64,000 bases of DNA from Desulfobulbaceae bacterium (GCA_018335795.1 JAGXRP010000066.1:30317-94316); one strand, 5' to 3'; shown: positions 53,872 to 63,003, counted from the stretch's first letter. Notes: generated by a model from the letters alone, not told the origin. Numbers and translations: made by a program.

Positions 53872-54930
53872 TTATATATTTGATATATCTACTTTCATTC
53901 CTGGGCGTAACATCATTATTCCAGAGGTTATCAACGAATCTCCGGCTTGCAAACCGTTTGTTATGCTGACATGTGTTTCATTTCTGAACCCCGAACTGAC
54001 ATTGCGAATTACAGCTTCTCCATTTTCATAAACATATACCTTGTCCGAATCTAAGTCGGGAATGAGAGCTTGTGTAGGAATCATAAACAATTCTTCTTTC
54101 GTATCTTTGATTAATTCTACTTCTACATATGTTCCGGGGAAAATGCGGTCTGTGTTTTTGTACTCCGCTCTCAGCCTTACAGTTCTGGTGGACCTGTCAA
54201 TTCTTGGCTCGATTACGTAAACTTTTGCAGTATGTACTTTGTCACTTGGAGGGACTTTGAATTGGACGTTTTGCCCGGCTTTAATTTCTGTTGCATAGCG
54301 TTGTGGAATTGTAAAATCAAGTCTTAATCTGTCAATAACTTGTAATGTTGTGATTACTTTCTCAGGTGATACTATTGCACCGTTACTGATTTCCCTGATT
54401 CCCAAAATGCCCGAAAATGGTGCCCGAATCTCAGTTTTATCAATCATAGCCTGAATATAGCTCACGGTAGCTCTTTGCATATTTAGCTCATTCAAAGATA
54501 TTTCGTACTCTTCCAAGCTGATTCCCTTTTTGTCGAGTAATTGTTTTTGTCGGGATTCGATGCTCTCCAAAAGCTTGATTCTCTCTTTCGCACGCAAAAA
54601 CTCCGCTCTCAAATCAGAATCATTCAACTTAACCAAAATATTGCCTTTCTGAGTGTTACCGCCTTCGGTGAAGTTAATGGAAGTAACTCTACCGCTTATT
54701 TCGGGTTTGATTTCAACTTCCTCAAAAGGGGAGAGGGTGCCACTCAAGACCAATTTGTCTTCGATGATTTCCCTTTGTACTATTTGGATTTGTACCCTTA
54801 GATTGGCTTGCTCAACCTTAGCATTATTCGGCTTTTTCTCGGATTGTAATAGTTTGGGAATAAATACAATTGCAACTAAAATTATTATTATGCCGATTAT
54901 GGTTGTGTATTTTATTACTTTAGAACTCAT
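53872..54930 (-). CDS. RND-efflux membrane fusion (adaptor) protein
   Basis: A 352-aa periplasmic adaptor, first gene of the operon. ATG 54930 is preferred to the in-frame TTG at 54969 since it begins a clean N-terminal TM anchor (KVIKYTTIIGIIIILVAIVF). Lipoyl halves (EIKPEISGRVTSINFTEGG, IRAPFSGILGIREISNGA), a coiled-coil hairpin (~115-170), a beta-barrel (LRLDFTIPQRYATEIKAG) and a membrane-proximal domain (PTQALIPDLDSDKVYVYENG) follow in the usual order. Seven bases separate it from the RND gene. It is divergent from the decarboxylase gene with 75 bases between starts; I see no canonical promoter. Confidence 0.9.
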   Translation of the reverse strand: MSSKVIKYTTIIGIIIILVAIVFIPKLLQSEKKPNNAKVEQANLRVQIQIVQREIIEDKLVLSGTLSPFEEVEIKPEISGRVTSINFTEGGNTQKGNILVKLNDSDLRAEFLRAKERIKLLESIESRQKQLLDKKGISLEEYEISLNELNMQRATVSYIQAMIDKTEIRAPFSGILGIREISNGAIVSPEKVITTLQVIDRLRLDFTIPQRYATEIKAGQNVQFKVPPSDKVHTAKVYVIEPRIDRSTRTVRLRAEYKNTDRIFPGTYVEVELIKDTKEELFMIPTQALIPDLDSDKVYVYENGEAVIRNVSSGFRNETHVSITNGLQAGDSLITSGIMMLRPGMKVDISNI

Positions 54931-55005
54931 TATGTTGTTAGTTTTTTTAAAAAGATAGCGACGAATCAATAATGATTGTATTTATTAACTGAAAATGAAT
55001 AGAAT

Positions 55006-56439
55006 ATGAAGAAAAAAGAATTTATAAAACACGGCTATCAAATAATTGATAAAATAGCCGAGTATTTGTCCGAAGCAGACAAATATCCTGTTCGTTCGCA
55101 AGTCAAGCCCGGAGAAATCAAAAGCCAAATCCCGACTACTCCTCCCAACGAAAGTCAGAACTTTGATGAGATTTTGAACGATTTTGATAATATTATTGTA
55201 CCTGGTCTCACTCATTGGCAAAGTCCGAATTTTTACGCTTATTTTCCTTCCAACACAAGCTATCCCTCTATTTTGGGCGAATTGATGACCTCAGGCTTGG
55301 GTGTAAATACTTTTTCGTGGGAAACATCTCCCGCAGCAACTGAATTAGAAGAAATAGTGACGGATTGGCTTCGTCAAATGATTGGTTTGTCCGATGATTT
55401 TGTCGGTGTGATTCATGATACAGCTTCGACGGCAACACTATGTTCTATACTGACTGCACGCGAAAAAATGTCAAACTTCGAATCAGGCAAGAAAGGCATC
55501 GGTGGCAAAATCTTTAGAGTCTATGCTTCATCCGAAATACATTCATCCGTTGATAAAGCTGTCCGCATAGCCGGAATCGGCACTGATAACTTAGTCAAAA
55601 TCCCTGTGGACAATAATTTTGCTATGCGTGCTGATTTGCTCCGCCAAGCCATCGAATCCGATTTGAAGGCAGGATTCACACCTATGTGTGTAGTTTCGGC
55701 AATGGGTACGACCGGCTCTTTGGCATTCGACCCAATTGCAGAAAATTATAAAATTTGCAAAGAGTTTGGTCTGTGGCATCACATTGATGCTGCATATGCA
55801 GGAAGTGCATTCATTTTGGAAGAGTTCAAACATTTGTCCGAACTCGCCTCACATTGCGATACTTTTGTTTTCAATCCTCACAAATGGCTTTTCATCAACT
55901 TCGATTTCTCAGCATATTTCGTCAAAGATGAAGAATCATTGATAAGAACTTTCGAAATTTTACCCGAATACTTGCGATACAAAAGGGGGTCGGAAGTTAA
56001 GAATTATCGGGATTGGGGAATACAATTAGGACGACGTTTCCGAGCCTTGAAAGCATGGTTTGTCATTCGCAGTTTTGGAGTAGATGAATTAAAAGCCAAG
56101 ATTCGTAACCATATTGCATTAGGGTTTATGTTTCATGATTGGGTCAAATCCAATGAAAATTTTGAGATTTTAGCTCCCGTCGTTATGAATTTAGTCTGTT
56201 TCCGATTACATCCTATCGGACTTGATGACGAATCGGTTTTGAATGGCATTAATGTTCAATTGCTCGACGATATCAATTCAACAGGGAAAGTTTTCTTAAG
56301 CAAAACGAAATTAAATGATAAATTTGCAATTCGAATGGTAACAGCTAATTTGAACCTTACCGAACAACACATTCGTGATGCTTGGAATTTGATTGTTGAA
56401 ACTTCAGACGAGCTAATTCGTAAAAGACTTTTACGCTAA
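55006..56439 (+). CDS. Pyridoxal-dependent aromatic amino-acid decarboxylase
   Basis: A 477-aa cytoplasmic group II decarboxylase that would convert an aromatic L-amino acid (DOPA, tryptophan, tyrosine or phenylalanine) to its amine. PLP-binding features are visible: HWQSPNFYAYFPSNTS near the substrate pocket, GVIHDTASTATL, HIDAAYAGSA with the PLP-pyridine Asp, and FVFNPHKWLFINFDFSA with the Schiff-base Lys. The C-terminal domain begins near 380. Length matches the family. It leads a plus-strand operon with envelope proteins, which is unusual for this enzyme, and is divergent from the efflux operon; co-location could reflect amine export, but that is inference. Confidence 0.88.
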   Translation: MKKKEFIKHGYQIIDKIAEYLSEADKYPVRSQVKPGEIKSQIPTTPPNESQNFDEILNDFDNIIVPGLTHWQSPNFYAYFPSNTSYPSILGELMTSGLGVNTFSWETSPAATELEEIVTDWLRQMIGLSDDFVGVIHDTASTATLCSILTAREKMSNFESGKKGIGGKIFRVYASSEIHSSVDKAVRIAGIGTDNLVKIPVDNNFAMRADLLRQAIESDLKAGFTPMCVVSAMGTTGSLAFDPIAENYKICKEFGLWHHIDAAYAGSAFILEEFKHLSELASHCDTFVFNPHKWLFINFDFSAYFVKDEESLIRTFEILPEYLRYKRGSEVKNYRDWGIQLGRRFRALKAWFVIRSFGVDELKAKIRNHIALGFMFHDWVKSNENFEILAPVVMNLVCFRLHPIGLDDESVLNGINVQLLDDINSTGKVFLSKTKLNDKFAIRMVTANLNLTEQHIRDAWNLIVETSDELIRKRLLR

Positions 56440-56453
56440 CATATTTAAAATAA

Positions 56454-58046
56454 ATGAAAATAAACAGAGTTATTTTGTTCATCGCTTTCCTCATGATTGC
56501 ATTCTTATGCAAATCATGTTTCCTTATACCTATTGCACTTGTTGAACAATTGGATAGCTTGGAAGAAGCAAAAATTAAAAATGATTCGACATATAAGAGA
56601 ATTTACCTTAGCGGTAGCAATAGAATAGCCTCAGCAGATGATTTTTTCGCAGAATATGGCAAACAAATTGATTCTATTGCATCAGTCGCTACTGTCGGCA
56701 AATCTGATTCCAACAATTTTAATTATGACATTAGAACTTACCCAACTTATTATTCAATAACTTTATCTGAAGCTAAAAATAATGATAAAAAAGCTATTGA
56801 TTTGAAATTTGATATAATAAACGTAGATGATTCGAATTATCCTGATGAAATTAAAATCAGAGCGCTTGTTTATGATAACGAAGGCAAATACATCAGCGGA
56901 CTTGCTCATCCATATCTTTCGGAAGGCAGAACTGTCGGCGATTATTGGAAAAGCGTACATGACAGTTGCCGAGGTGTAAATAACGAAATTGAAAAATTCG
57001 ATGTTGTTGAAGTTCGCGAAAAAGAAGCTCAAAAACATGCCATAGCTTTTGCATTAGACCATTCTCCATCTATGGGAAGTCATCGCATCGCTCGTTTGCA
57101 AATTGCAGTTCAAAGGCTTTTGCGTGCCATCAAGCCCGGCGATGCCGTTGCTATTGTCAAATTTGATTCCAAATTGCATACGGAAGTTGACTTGACTTAT
57201 GAAATGAAATCAGCAATGCAGAATTTCATTGTTGATAGTGGTAAATCGGGTAAATACGGCGGTGGGACTGCGCTCTTCGATGCGGCAAATCACGGGATCA
57301 GCCTATTAAACAAAGCTGACGATTCCTATAAAAAAGTGCTCATAGCCTTTAGCGACGGTCAAGATAACTCTTCAAAATCTAAAATTGATAGCTTGTTGAG
57401 GTTTGCAAAAGCTTCGAATGTCGAAATTTATTCAATCGCTTACGGTGCTGCAGATAAATCTCTCGAAACTATGGCAGAATATACCGGTGGTAGAATGTAT
57501 CGCACTTTGTCTTCGAATGAGTTCCCATTCATTTTCAGAGATATTTACTTATTGCTCAAAAACTATTACTTGATTAGCTATCGTCCGCCAGAATGTGACA
57601 ATTTGCACAAAGTCAATGTCAAGCTTGGCTCTGCGGATGGGAGACTCGCTTTCGATGCCAGCGGGCAATACGATAGAAGCGTCTTCCAGAAATATTCACC
57701 GGTCGGCACAATCGCAATTATGAATATTGAATTTGATTTCGGCAGCGACAAAATCGAAGCTGAATCATATCCAATGTTGGATAAAATTTCCGATGCTATG
57801 AAAAATAATCCCAATATAAAAATACTAGTCACCGGTCATACTGACGATATTGGAAGCAATGAAAGCAATTTGGCACTTTCCGTGCGACGGGCTGCATCAG
57901 TCAAAGCTGCACTCGTCCAACGCGGAATTACCCCAGATAGAATCAAAACTGTTGGCAAAGGTGAAAGCATGCCGATTGCACCCAATAATTCAGAGGAAAA
58001 TCGCAGAATTAATCGCCGAACCGAATTCACTATAATCGAGAATTGA
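56454..58046 (+). CDS. Exported VWA-OmpA protein
   Basis: A 530-aa envelope protein, 14 bases after the decarboxylase. The N-terminal signal (FLMIAFLCKSC) ends in a Cys that could be lipidated, though the lipobox is weak. A VWA domain (~195-375) has the MIDAS D-H-S-P-S in FALDHSPSMG, the T in GGGTALFDAA and the D in AFSDGQDNS. An OmpA-like peptidoglycan-binding domain (~425-528) reads IEFDFGSDKIEAESYPML, GHTDDIGSNESNLALSVRRA and ENRRINRRTEF. The combination would hold a metal-dependent binding domain on the cell wall. Confidence 0.8.
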   Translation: MKINRVILFIAFLMIAFLCKSCFLIPIALVEQLDSLEEAKIKNDSTYKRIYLSGSNRIASADDFFAEYGKQIDSIASVATVGKSDSNNFNYDIRTYPTYYSITLSEAKNNDKKAIDLKFDIINVDDSNYPDEIKIRALVYDNEGKYISGLAHPYLSEGRTVGDYWKSVHDSCRGVNNEIEKFDVVEVREKEAQKHAIAFALDHSPSMGSHRIARLQIAVQRLLRAIKPGDAVAIVKFDSKLHTEVDLTYEMKSAMQNFIVDSGKSGKYGGGTALFDAANHGISLLNKADDSYKKVLIAFSDGQDNSSKSKIDSLLRFAKASNVEIYSIAYGAADKSLETMAEYTGGRMYRTLSSNEFPFIFRDIYLLLKNYYLISYRPPECDNLHKVNVKLGSADGRLAFDASGQYDRSVFQKYSPVGTIAIMNIEFDFGSDKIEAESYPMLDKISDAMKNNPNIKILVTGHTDDIGSNESNLALSVRRAASVKAALVQRGITPDRIKTVGKGESMPIAPNNSEENRRINRRTEFTIIEN

Positions 58047-58047
58047 T

Positions 58048-58773
58048 ATGATAAAATACATTTTCATTTTTTTAATATTAGCTTCAAATCTGCTCAATTC
58101 GCAAATTCGGATAGATTCAGCATTTGGCAAAATAGGGCTAAGCACCGAAATGGCTATCACCATCAGCCCGGAATTGCTCGAACAAAATATTAATATGGAA
58201 GGGAAATTCACATTATCTAATCCTACAGTCTTTTTCCCCGATTCAGTGACTACTTTGGCTTCAGGATTAAATTGTTCTCTGACGAGATTAAATGAATTCG
58301 ACTACGAATTTACCGTTTCAGGAGCTCTTAGCGGAGATTTAACTGATTCGTTGGATATTTTCATTGTCGGCGAACTTTTAGCAGGATATGACTCGATTTG
58401 TGTGCTTAATTTTGATTATATCAAAGTCGGCTCGACAATATTATCAGATTTATCCGGAATTGTGGTTTCTGAATCTATTGGCACTCCATTGCCATATGTC
58501 CGAAGGACGGTTCTGAGTATGAATTATCCGAATCCAATATTAGCAGGCGAATCCACAGAGTGGGCTTATAAAATTGATTTACCTTCCGAAGTTAGATTTA
58601 TCATTTACGATTTAACCGGCAAAGTTTACGAAGATATTGATTTGGGGCTTGTTCCACCCGGTCAGCATAAATTTGTCTTTCAAACAAACCCGACTTTCGC
58701 TGCCGGAGTTTATTTAATTAATTTCATTTCCCCAATTGCTTCAAACAAAAGAATGTTTATGGTGATTAAATGA
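58048..58773 (+). CDS. Small secreted protein with T9SS sorting domain
   Basis: A 241-aa exported protein starting at ATG 58048, one base after the previous stop. The signal peptide ends near NLLNSQ. The middle (~25-140) is an all-beta domain I do not recognise, with one Cys pair (NCSLTRL, SICVLNF). The final ~85 residues form a T9SS sorting domain (MNYPNPILAGESTEW ... AAGVYLINFISP). Its stop overlaps the start of the barrel gene (ATGA), so the two are translated together and may form a partner pair at the outer membrane. Confidence 0.75.
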   Translation: MIKYIFIFLILASNLLNSQIRIDSAFGKIGLSTEMAITISPELLEQNINMEGKFTLSNPTVFFPDSVTTLASGLNCSLTRLNEFDYEFTVSGALSGDLTDSLDIFIVGELLAGYDSICVLNFDYIKVGSTILSDLSGIVVSESIGTPLPYVRRTVLSMNYPNPILAGESTEWAYKIDLPSEVRFIIYDLTGKVYEDIDLGLVPPGQHKFVFQTNPTFAAGVYLINFISPIASNKRMFMVIK

Positions 58774-59729
58774 AAATATTATTATTAATCACATTGTTAT
58801 TTTTTGCGCTCAACTCCGCAGTACTGGCTCAAATTGAGGGAGAAGACCAACAATTAGATTCACTATGGAATTTAGAAGATTTGAACCCCGATGATTACGA
58901 TTTTACTGAAGATTTTCCGATGACTTATTCCAAAGGATGGTTTCCGCGTCCATTAAAAACCACTTTCGGGATTGGTTTGAGTTATGCCGGCGGTAGCACT
59001 CATGATGCAGCAACAAAAATGCGCTCTAATTCTTTTGTGCCTACCTACAATGGATTTCAGGGTGGATATGGTTTCAAGACAGACCAACAGGAAATCAAGA
59101 AACAAGGTTCAGAAGATTTTGAAGACGAATATCCCGAACCAACTCTCTGGGATTTGGGTTTGACAGGTTTTTTCTCTTCTAAATATTTAATACTTGAAGC
59201 TCAAGCCAATTATAGCCGAACTCACGGAATTCTATCTTCTATTGACGATACTCGCTCATTCTTGAATTTGGCTGGACATAAACAGAAGTTTCTCGAGGGT
59301 GCAGTTGTTCATATTGCTGACCATAATATCAGATTGTCGCTCGGACTGACAATTCCGATTTATGGAGCATTTGTATTCGAGAGTTTTTCAATTTCATCAT
59401 ATTATTACATCCAAGGCGGTGTAGTATTTGAGTTTCCAGTGTCGAGTAAAGCCACACAATATTTCCAAATATTGGATGTTAAAGACGATTTACGATATGG
59501 CAATGGGACAGACACAGTAAGGGTGATGCATGATGTCAAACTTAAAACTTTGACTGATGTCAGGAAAAGTTTCGAAATTGCAATTGGCGGTATTACTGAT
59601 TTCAACATTATTGGGCTCGAATACAGCCTCAGGTATTCATTTATGTTCAATTCAATGTTAACAGACGCAGTTTGGAAGCAACATCAAATCAGATTGAATT
59701 TTGGAATCTATTATAATATCGTCAGATAA
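58770..59729 (+). CDS. Outer-membrane barrel protein
   Basis: A 319-aa exported protein, last in the operon. The signal peptide ends near AVLAQ; an acidic stretch (EDLNPDDYDFTEDFP) follows. The rest has alternating strands of a small barrel (TTFGIGLSYAGG, LILEAQANYSR, NIRLSLGLTIPIYG, QIRLNFGIYYNIVR). No family recognised. Coupled translation with the small T9SS cargo suggests a scaffold for surface attachment. The shared terminator downstream separates it from the ferritin genes. Confidence 0.6.
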   Translation: MKILLLITLLFFALNSAVLAQIEGEDQQLDSLWNLEDLNPDDYDFTEDFPMTYSKGWFPRPLKTTFGIGLSYAGGSTHDAATKMRSNSFVPTYNGFQGGYGFKTDQQEIKKQGSEDFEDEYPEPTLWDLGLTGFFSSKYLILEAQANYSRTHGILSSIDDTRSFLNLAGHKQKFLEGAVVHIADHNIRLSLGLTIPIYGAFVFESFSISSYYYIQGGVVFEFPVSSKATQYFQILDVKDDLRYGNGTDTVRVMHDVKLKTLTDVRKSFEIAIGGITDFNIIGLEYSLRYSFMFNSMLTDAVWKQHQIRLNFGIYYNIVR

Positions 59730-59768
59730 ATAGCATTGTTGTTTAATCATTTAGCAAAAAAACTAATC

Positions 59769-59804
59769 AAAATGGGCTGAATGCAATCGCAATCAGCCCA
59801 TTTT
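59769..59804. terminator. Bidirectional terminator between barrel and ferritin genes
   Basis: AAAATGGGCTGA (59769-59780) is perfectly complementary to TCAGCCCATTTT (59793-59804) over a 12-base loop, with A/T runs on both sides. It serves both convergent transcripts. Confidence 0.9.
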
Positions 59805-59822
59805 CAATTTCGCTAAATCAGC

Positions 59823-60308
59823 TTATTGTCTGAATTTCAGTTCTCTGTCCATCATGAACAAACCTTGTGGATTGTCGTTGATTAGACGAAGTCTTTCCAA
59901 AAGTTCGCTTGCTGTAGCTTCTTCTTCAACTTGTTCGTCAACAAACCAACGAAGCATGTTTTCAGTTGCACGGTCTCTTTTGCTAATTGCCAATTCTAAT
60001 AAGTTATTAATTGAATCAGTAACTAATTGTTCGTGCGAATATACCATCTCGAAAGCATCAAGAGCCGAATCCCATGTACGAGGTGGTTCGTTGATTTGGG
60101 CTACGATTGGTTGGCTTCCTCTCAAAATCATATAATCAAATATTTTCAAACCGTGTGCTAATTCTTCTTGTGACTGAAGACGCAACCAATGTGCGAATCC
60201 GTTGAAATTTTTCGCAGCAAAATATGCCGACATTGCTAAATAGAGATTGGATGAGTAAATCTCTTTTGTGATTTGCGAGTTCAGTTCGAGTGCTAATTCC
60301 TTATCCAT
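59823..60308 (-). CDS. ftnA: Bacterial non-haem ferritin with complete ferroxidase centre
   Basis: A 161-aa iron-storage subunit. ATG 60308 is chosen because AAAGGAATTTCG precedes it and the product matches other ferritins in length. Catalytic residues are visible by analogy with E. coli FtnA: E in KEIYSSNLYL (E17), E and H in QSQEELAHGL (E50/H53), E in VYSHEQLVTD (E94), and Q with the EEE in FVDEQVEEEATA (Q127, E129-130). The C-terminal DRELKFRQ is typical. It oxidises Fe(II) and stores Fe(III) in the cytoplasm. Three degenerate paralogues lie downstream in the same orientation. Confidence 0.9.
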   Translation of the reverse strand: MDKELALELNSQITKEIYSSNLYLAMSAYFAAKNFNGFAHWLRLQSQEELAHGLKIFDYMILRGSQPIVAQINEPPRTWDSALDAFEMVYSHEQLVTDSINNLLELAISKRDRATENMLRWFVDEQVEEEATASELLERLRLINDNPQGLFMMDRELKFRQ

Positions 60309-60395
60309 CGAAATTCCTTTATTTTTAAAAATTGAATAAAATTTATATACAAACACGTTAGTTTTATTCAATTATTACAATTAATCCAAATAAAA

Positions 60396-60434
60396 AAAAG
60401 CAGTTCTCAGGCATTGCATATAAAAACTGCTTTT
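60396..60434 (-). terminator. Terminator after ferritin paralogue 2
   Basis: AAAAGCAGTT (60396-60405) pairs with AACTGCTTTT (60425-60434); on the minus strand it is followed by T residues. It ends the transcript of the gene at 60452. Confidence 0.75.
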
Positions 60435-60451
60435 CAGCTTAAAAAAAGGAG

Positions 60452-61024
60452 TTATTTCAACAAATAATCTATTAACCCTAATCCAAAACGATTGGGGTGA
60501 CGATGGTTGTATTCTTTCCTCGTCTTTTCGAGTAACTCGCTCGCTGTAGCTTCTTCTTCAACTTGTTCATCCACTAAACTTCTAACAAAATCCGCTGCCT
60601 CAATATCATTTAAGTGTTCTGCTTCATTAATTGTCCATCGTGCTTTGTCCGTAGTATTAAAATCATAACTTAAGATAGATTTAAATGCTTCAAGTGGATT
60701 ACCATATGTTGGATTCGAAGGAATAGATTGAATCCGTGGTATTTCACGAGATGCCAAGTAATTAATAATTTTTTGAATTCTAAGATCTTTTTTGTCTTTT
60801 CTCTTACTTAACCAAATAGCATAACCGTTTAAATTATTTGATTGAAATATTTGGATTGCGACACTATAGTTAGCTACTCCTTGAGCTTCTCTCGCAATCA
60901 AATCATTTAAAGCACCAACAATGTTTTGATCCATAAATTTATCATTTTCTTGAGCTATCGATAAAAATGTAAATCTGATTGTTAAAATTATAACATTTGC
61001 TAAGAATATTTGAGCATTTCTCAT
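60452..61024 (-). CDS. Ferritin-like paralogue 2, ferroxidase centre lost
   Basis: A 190-aa ferritin-fold protein (160 aa if ATG 60934 is used). The longer frame adds a hydrophobic N-terminus that resembles a weak signal peptide; the shorter matches its paralogues in length. Compared with the complete ferritin, E17 is kept (AREAQGVANYS), but QEELAH becomes KDKKDLR, so E50 and H53 are lost, and E94 is replaced. The C-terminal helix motif VDEQVEEEATASELLE is conserved. It probably cannot oxidise iron alone and could co-assemble with the active ferritin or have a new role. No clear Shine-Dalgarno for either start. Confidence 0.75.
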   Translation of the reverse strand: MRNAQIFLANVIILTIRFTFLSIAQENDKFMDQNIVGALNDLIAREAQGVANYSVAIQIFQSNNLNGYAIWLSKRKDKKDLRIQKIINYLASREIPRIQSIPSNPTYGNPLEAFKSILSYDFNTTDKARWTINEAEHLNDIEAADFVRSLVDEQVEEEATASELLEKTRKEYNHRHPNRFGLGLIDYLLK

Positions 61025-61100
61025 TTTTTTTCCAAAACAGTATCAATAAATTAGTTAATATTTATTAAATTATACTTTTCATTTATTAACACAGCCTTTA

Positions 61101-61592
61101 TTATTGTTGTAACCAACTATTAAGCAACATAAGACCCCACTGAGGAGGTTGTCCGTTATAGAATAATCGTGACCTTTCAAGTAATTCGCTTGCAGTGGCT
61201 TCTTCCTCAGTCTGTTCATCTACCAAATCACGGATAAACATCGCTGATAGCCTGTCAGAATTTAATGCAGGTAAATCCAAAGCGTCAATTATTATCAAAG
61301 AGCACGACACCTCTTTCCTCGATACTTCTTCCAATGCTTCAATCGGATTAGCCGGTTCAAACGGATTCGGGGGTAGAGGAATATCTAATATGTGCTGATG
61401 CAATAGTAAATAGTTATCAATCTCACTTATCTCGCCCAATTTCTGAGCTACTTTTTGATTTAACCATAAGGCATAACCGTTTAGTGTCCAAGAAACAAAG
61501 ATAGGATGCAATTGGTCATAGCTATTTTTAGCATCTATTAGTGATAAACGATATTGCTGAAGTGCAAATAAAATACTCGGTGCTAAACCCAT
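61101..61592 (-). CDS. Ferritin-like paralogue 3, ferroxidase centre lost
   Basis: A 163-aa ferritin-fold protein. AGGAG precedes ATG 61592. The helix A Glu is absent (ALQQYRLSLID), E50 and H53 align with K and E (QKLGEISEIDN), and an E near the E94 position may remain (RKEVSCSLI). The C-terminal helix keeps VDEQTEEEATASELLERSR almost unchanged. Cys-free except one residue. A candidate promoter lies upstream. It is the most diverged member of the cluster in its N-terminal half. Confidence 0.7.
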   Translation of the reverse strand: MGLAPSILFALQQYRLSLIDAKNSYDQLHPIFVSWTLNGYALWLNQKVAQKLGEISEIDNYLLLHQHILDIPLPPNPFEPANPIEALEEVSRKEVSCSLIIIDALDLPALNSDRLSAMFIRDLVDEQTEEEATASELLERSRLFYNGQPPQWGLMLLNSWLQQ

Positions 61593-61639
61593 AAGAATCT
61601 CCTAATATTTTAATTCATGAATATGAAATTTTTATTAAT

Positions 61640-61668
61640 CAAACTTATAAAAAAAATGCTAAAACAAA
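61640..61668 (-). promoter_or_regulatory. Bacteroidota-type promoter of ferritin paralogue 3
   Basis: On the minus strand, TTTG (complement of 61665-61668), 17 bases, then TAAGTTTG (complement of 61640-61647), 47 bases before the ATG at 61592. Confidence 0.45.
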
Positions 61669-61770
61669 AATTAATTTATTGTCATCATATCGTAAAAACA
61701 ATCTTATAAATTTAATTTTTCAAATTCTTATTTTTAAAAATATTAAATTTTCTTTTTTTATTCATTCAAC

Positions 61771-62259
61771 TTAAGGTAGATTATAATCAATCGCTTTTAA
61801 TTGAATATTCCGAGGCATTGGTCCGGAATAGCGTATTCGGGTTCTTTCTAAAAGCTCGCTTGCAGTTGCTTCTTCTTCAGTCTGCTCTTCAACCAAGTTT
61901 CTTACAAAAGCTGTGGTAGTGATACCGCCCGGAAGATTCTCCATAGCAATAATTCGATTCATAAGAAGCTTTGTCTCAATTTGGTAATTGTTTATGAATG
62001 TCAATGCAGCAATAGGGTCTGTAAACACGGGTATTGGTGCAGGTGATGGAATTCTACCCGGACTTGTGCCGAACGAAGAAATAAAATTTTGAATTTGAGT
62101 CACACGTGCTTGCTTTCTACCAATTCTCAGTTGCATCCGATTTGAATATCCGGGTAAACCGCCGGTATGAAAAAATGTTACTAAATTTTGATAGATATTT
62201 GCTGAATGGCTCTCTCTGCCTAACAATTCAGTGAGAGCATCGAGAATTTGGGGATCCAT
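61771..62259 (-). CDS. Ferritin-like paralogue 4, ferroxidase centre lost
   Basis: A 162-aa ferritin-fold protein, the first of the four in transcription order. AAGAGG precedes the ATG. The E17 position is kept (GRESHSANIYQ), but the QEELAH motif reads IGRKQARVTQ, so E50 and H53 are lost, and E94 is not evident. A proline-rich loop (PGRIPSPAPIPVFTDP) replaces the helix B-C loop. The C-terminal motif VEEQTEEEATASELLERTR is conserved. It is not expected to have ferroxidase activity; co-assembly or partner binding through the conserved helix is a possibility. Confidence 0.72.
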   Translation of the reverse strand: MDPQILDALTELLGRESHSANIYQNLVTFFHTGGLPGYSNRMQLRIGRKQARVTQIQNFISSFGTSPGRIPSPAPIPVFTDPIAALTFINNYQIETKLLMNRIIAMENLPGGITTTAFVRNLVEEQTEEEATASELLERTRIRYSGPMPRNIQLKAIDYNLP

Positions 62260-62346
62260 TTTGACCTCTTAATATTATTGGGAAAACAAAATTTTATTAG
62301 TCTAAAGTAATCATTTGTAATATTATAAAACAGTTATTTTTTTCTA

Positions 62347-62377
62347 TTTGATTTTTCATTTTAAGTTCATATTTTTG
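62347..62377 (+). promoter_or_regulatory. Bacteroidota-type promoter (consensus match)
   Basis: TTTG (62347-62350), 19 bases, then TATTTTTG (62370-62377), 29 bases before the ATG at 62407. Confidence 0.65.
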
Positions 62378-62406
62378 TTTGAAACTTAAATGCAAAGTAG
62401 AAACAA

Positions 62407-62925
62407 ATGATTATAGAAGTTAAGACAATTTTAATGGCTTTAGTGGCTACTTCGCCGTTAATTTATACTTACTTTAGGCATTTGAAAAGAAGGAAAAAGT
62501 TGAATTCTCTCGGTGATGTCGAACTTGTTGTGAAACCCAAATCCTCGCTAACTAAGAGGATGACCGTGATAATTGGTACCTTCGCCGTTCTGTTTTTCAT
62601 TATACTATTTAGTATGGCATATATCGAAGGAAGGCTTGATATTGCCCGAATTGTAGGCTCACAAACCATTATGCTTGCATCATTTGCCTTCATGATTTAC
62701 GATTATGGCAAAATCTTTGTCGGCGAAAAGGGAATTTATGGAATCACGAAGGAAGTTTTCCTTTGGGATACTATCGTAAAGGTTGAGTTTGACAATGACA
62801 TTAAGCAAACGCAATACGGAGTGAAATTTTACATGAAAGACCAAAAAATACCTCTAAAATTCTACTTCAAGCGTACAAAAATCGAAGAATTGAAAAAAAT
62901 CTTCGAAAAAAAGAAAATAATTTGA
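62407..62925 (+). CDS. Small inner-membrane protein with PH-like C-terminus
   Basis: A 172-aa protein with a short N-terminal hydrophobic stretch, a TM helix near 52-72 (VIIGTFAVLFFIILF) and another near 82-100 (VGSQTIMLASFAFMIYD). The C-terminal ~70 residues (KIFVGEKGIYGITKEVFLWD, VEFDNDIKQTQYGVKFY) resemble the short beta-rich PH-like domain of bacterial membrane proteins such as YdbS/YcxB types; this is a weak match. Function unknown. It has its own promoter with consensus spacing, and a lone downstream small ORF. Confidence 0.6.
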   Translation: MIIEVKTILMALVATSPLIYTYFRHLKRRKKLNSLGDVELVVKPKSSLTKRMTVIIGTFAVLFFIILFSMAYIEGRLDIARIVGSQTIMLASFAFMIYDYGKIFVGEKGIYGITKEVFLWDTIVKVEFDNDIKQTQYGVKFYMKDQKIPLKFYFKRTKIEELKKIFEKKKII

Positions 62926-63003
62926 TTTTTGTGTTAACATTTTGCTTTTTTTTGTGTTATATATAATGTAGATGATGTTGTTTATGAAAAAGATGTGACA
63001 GAT

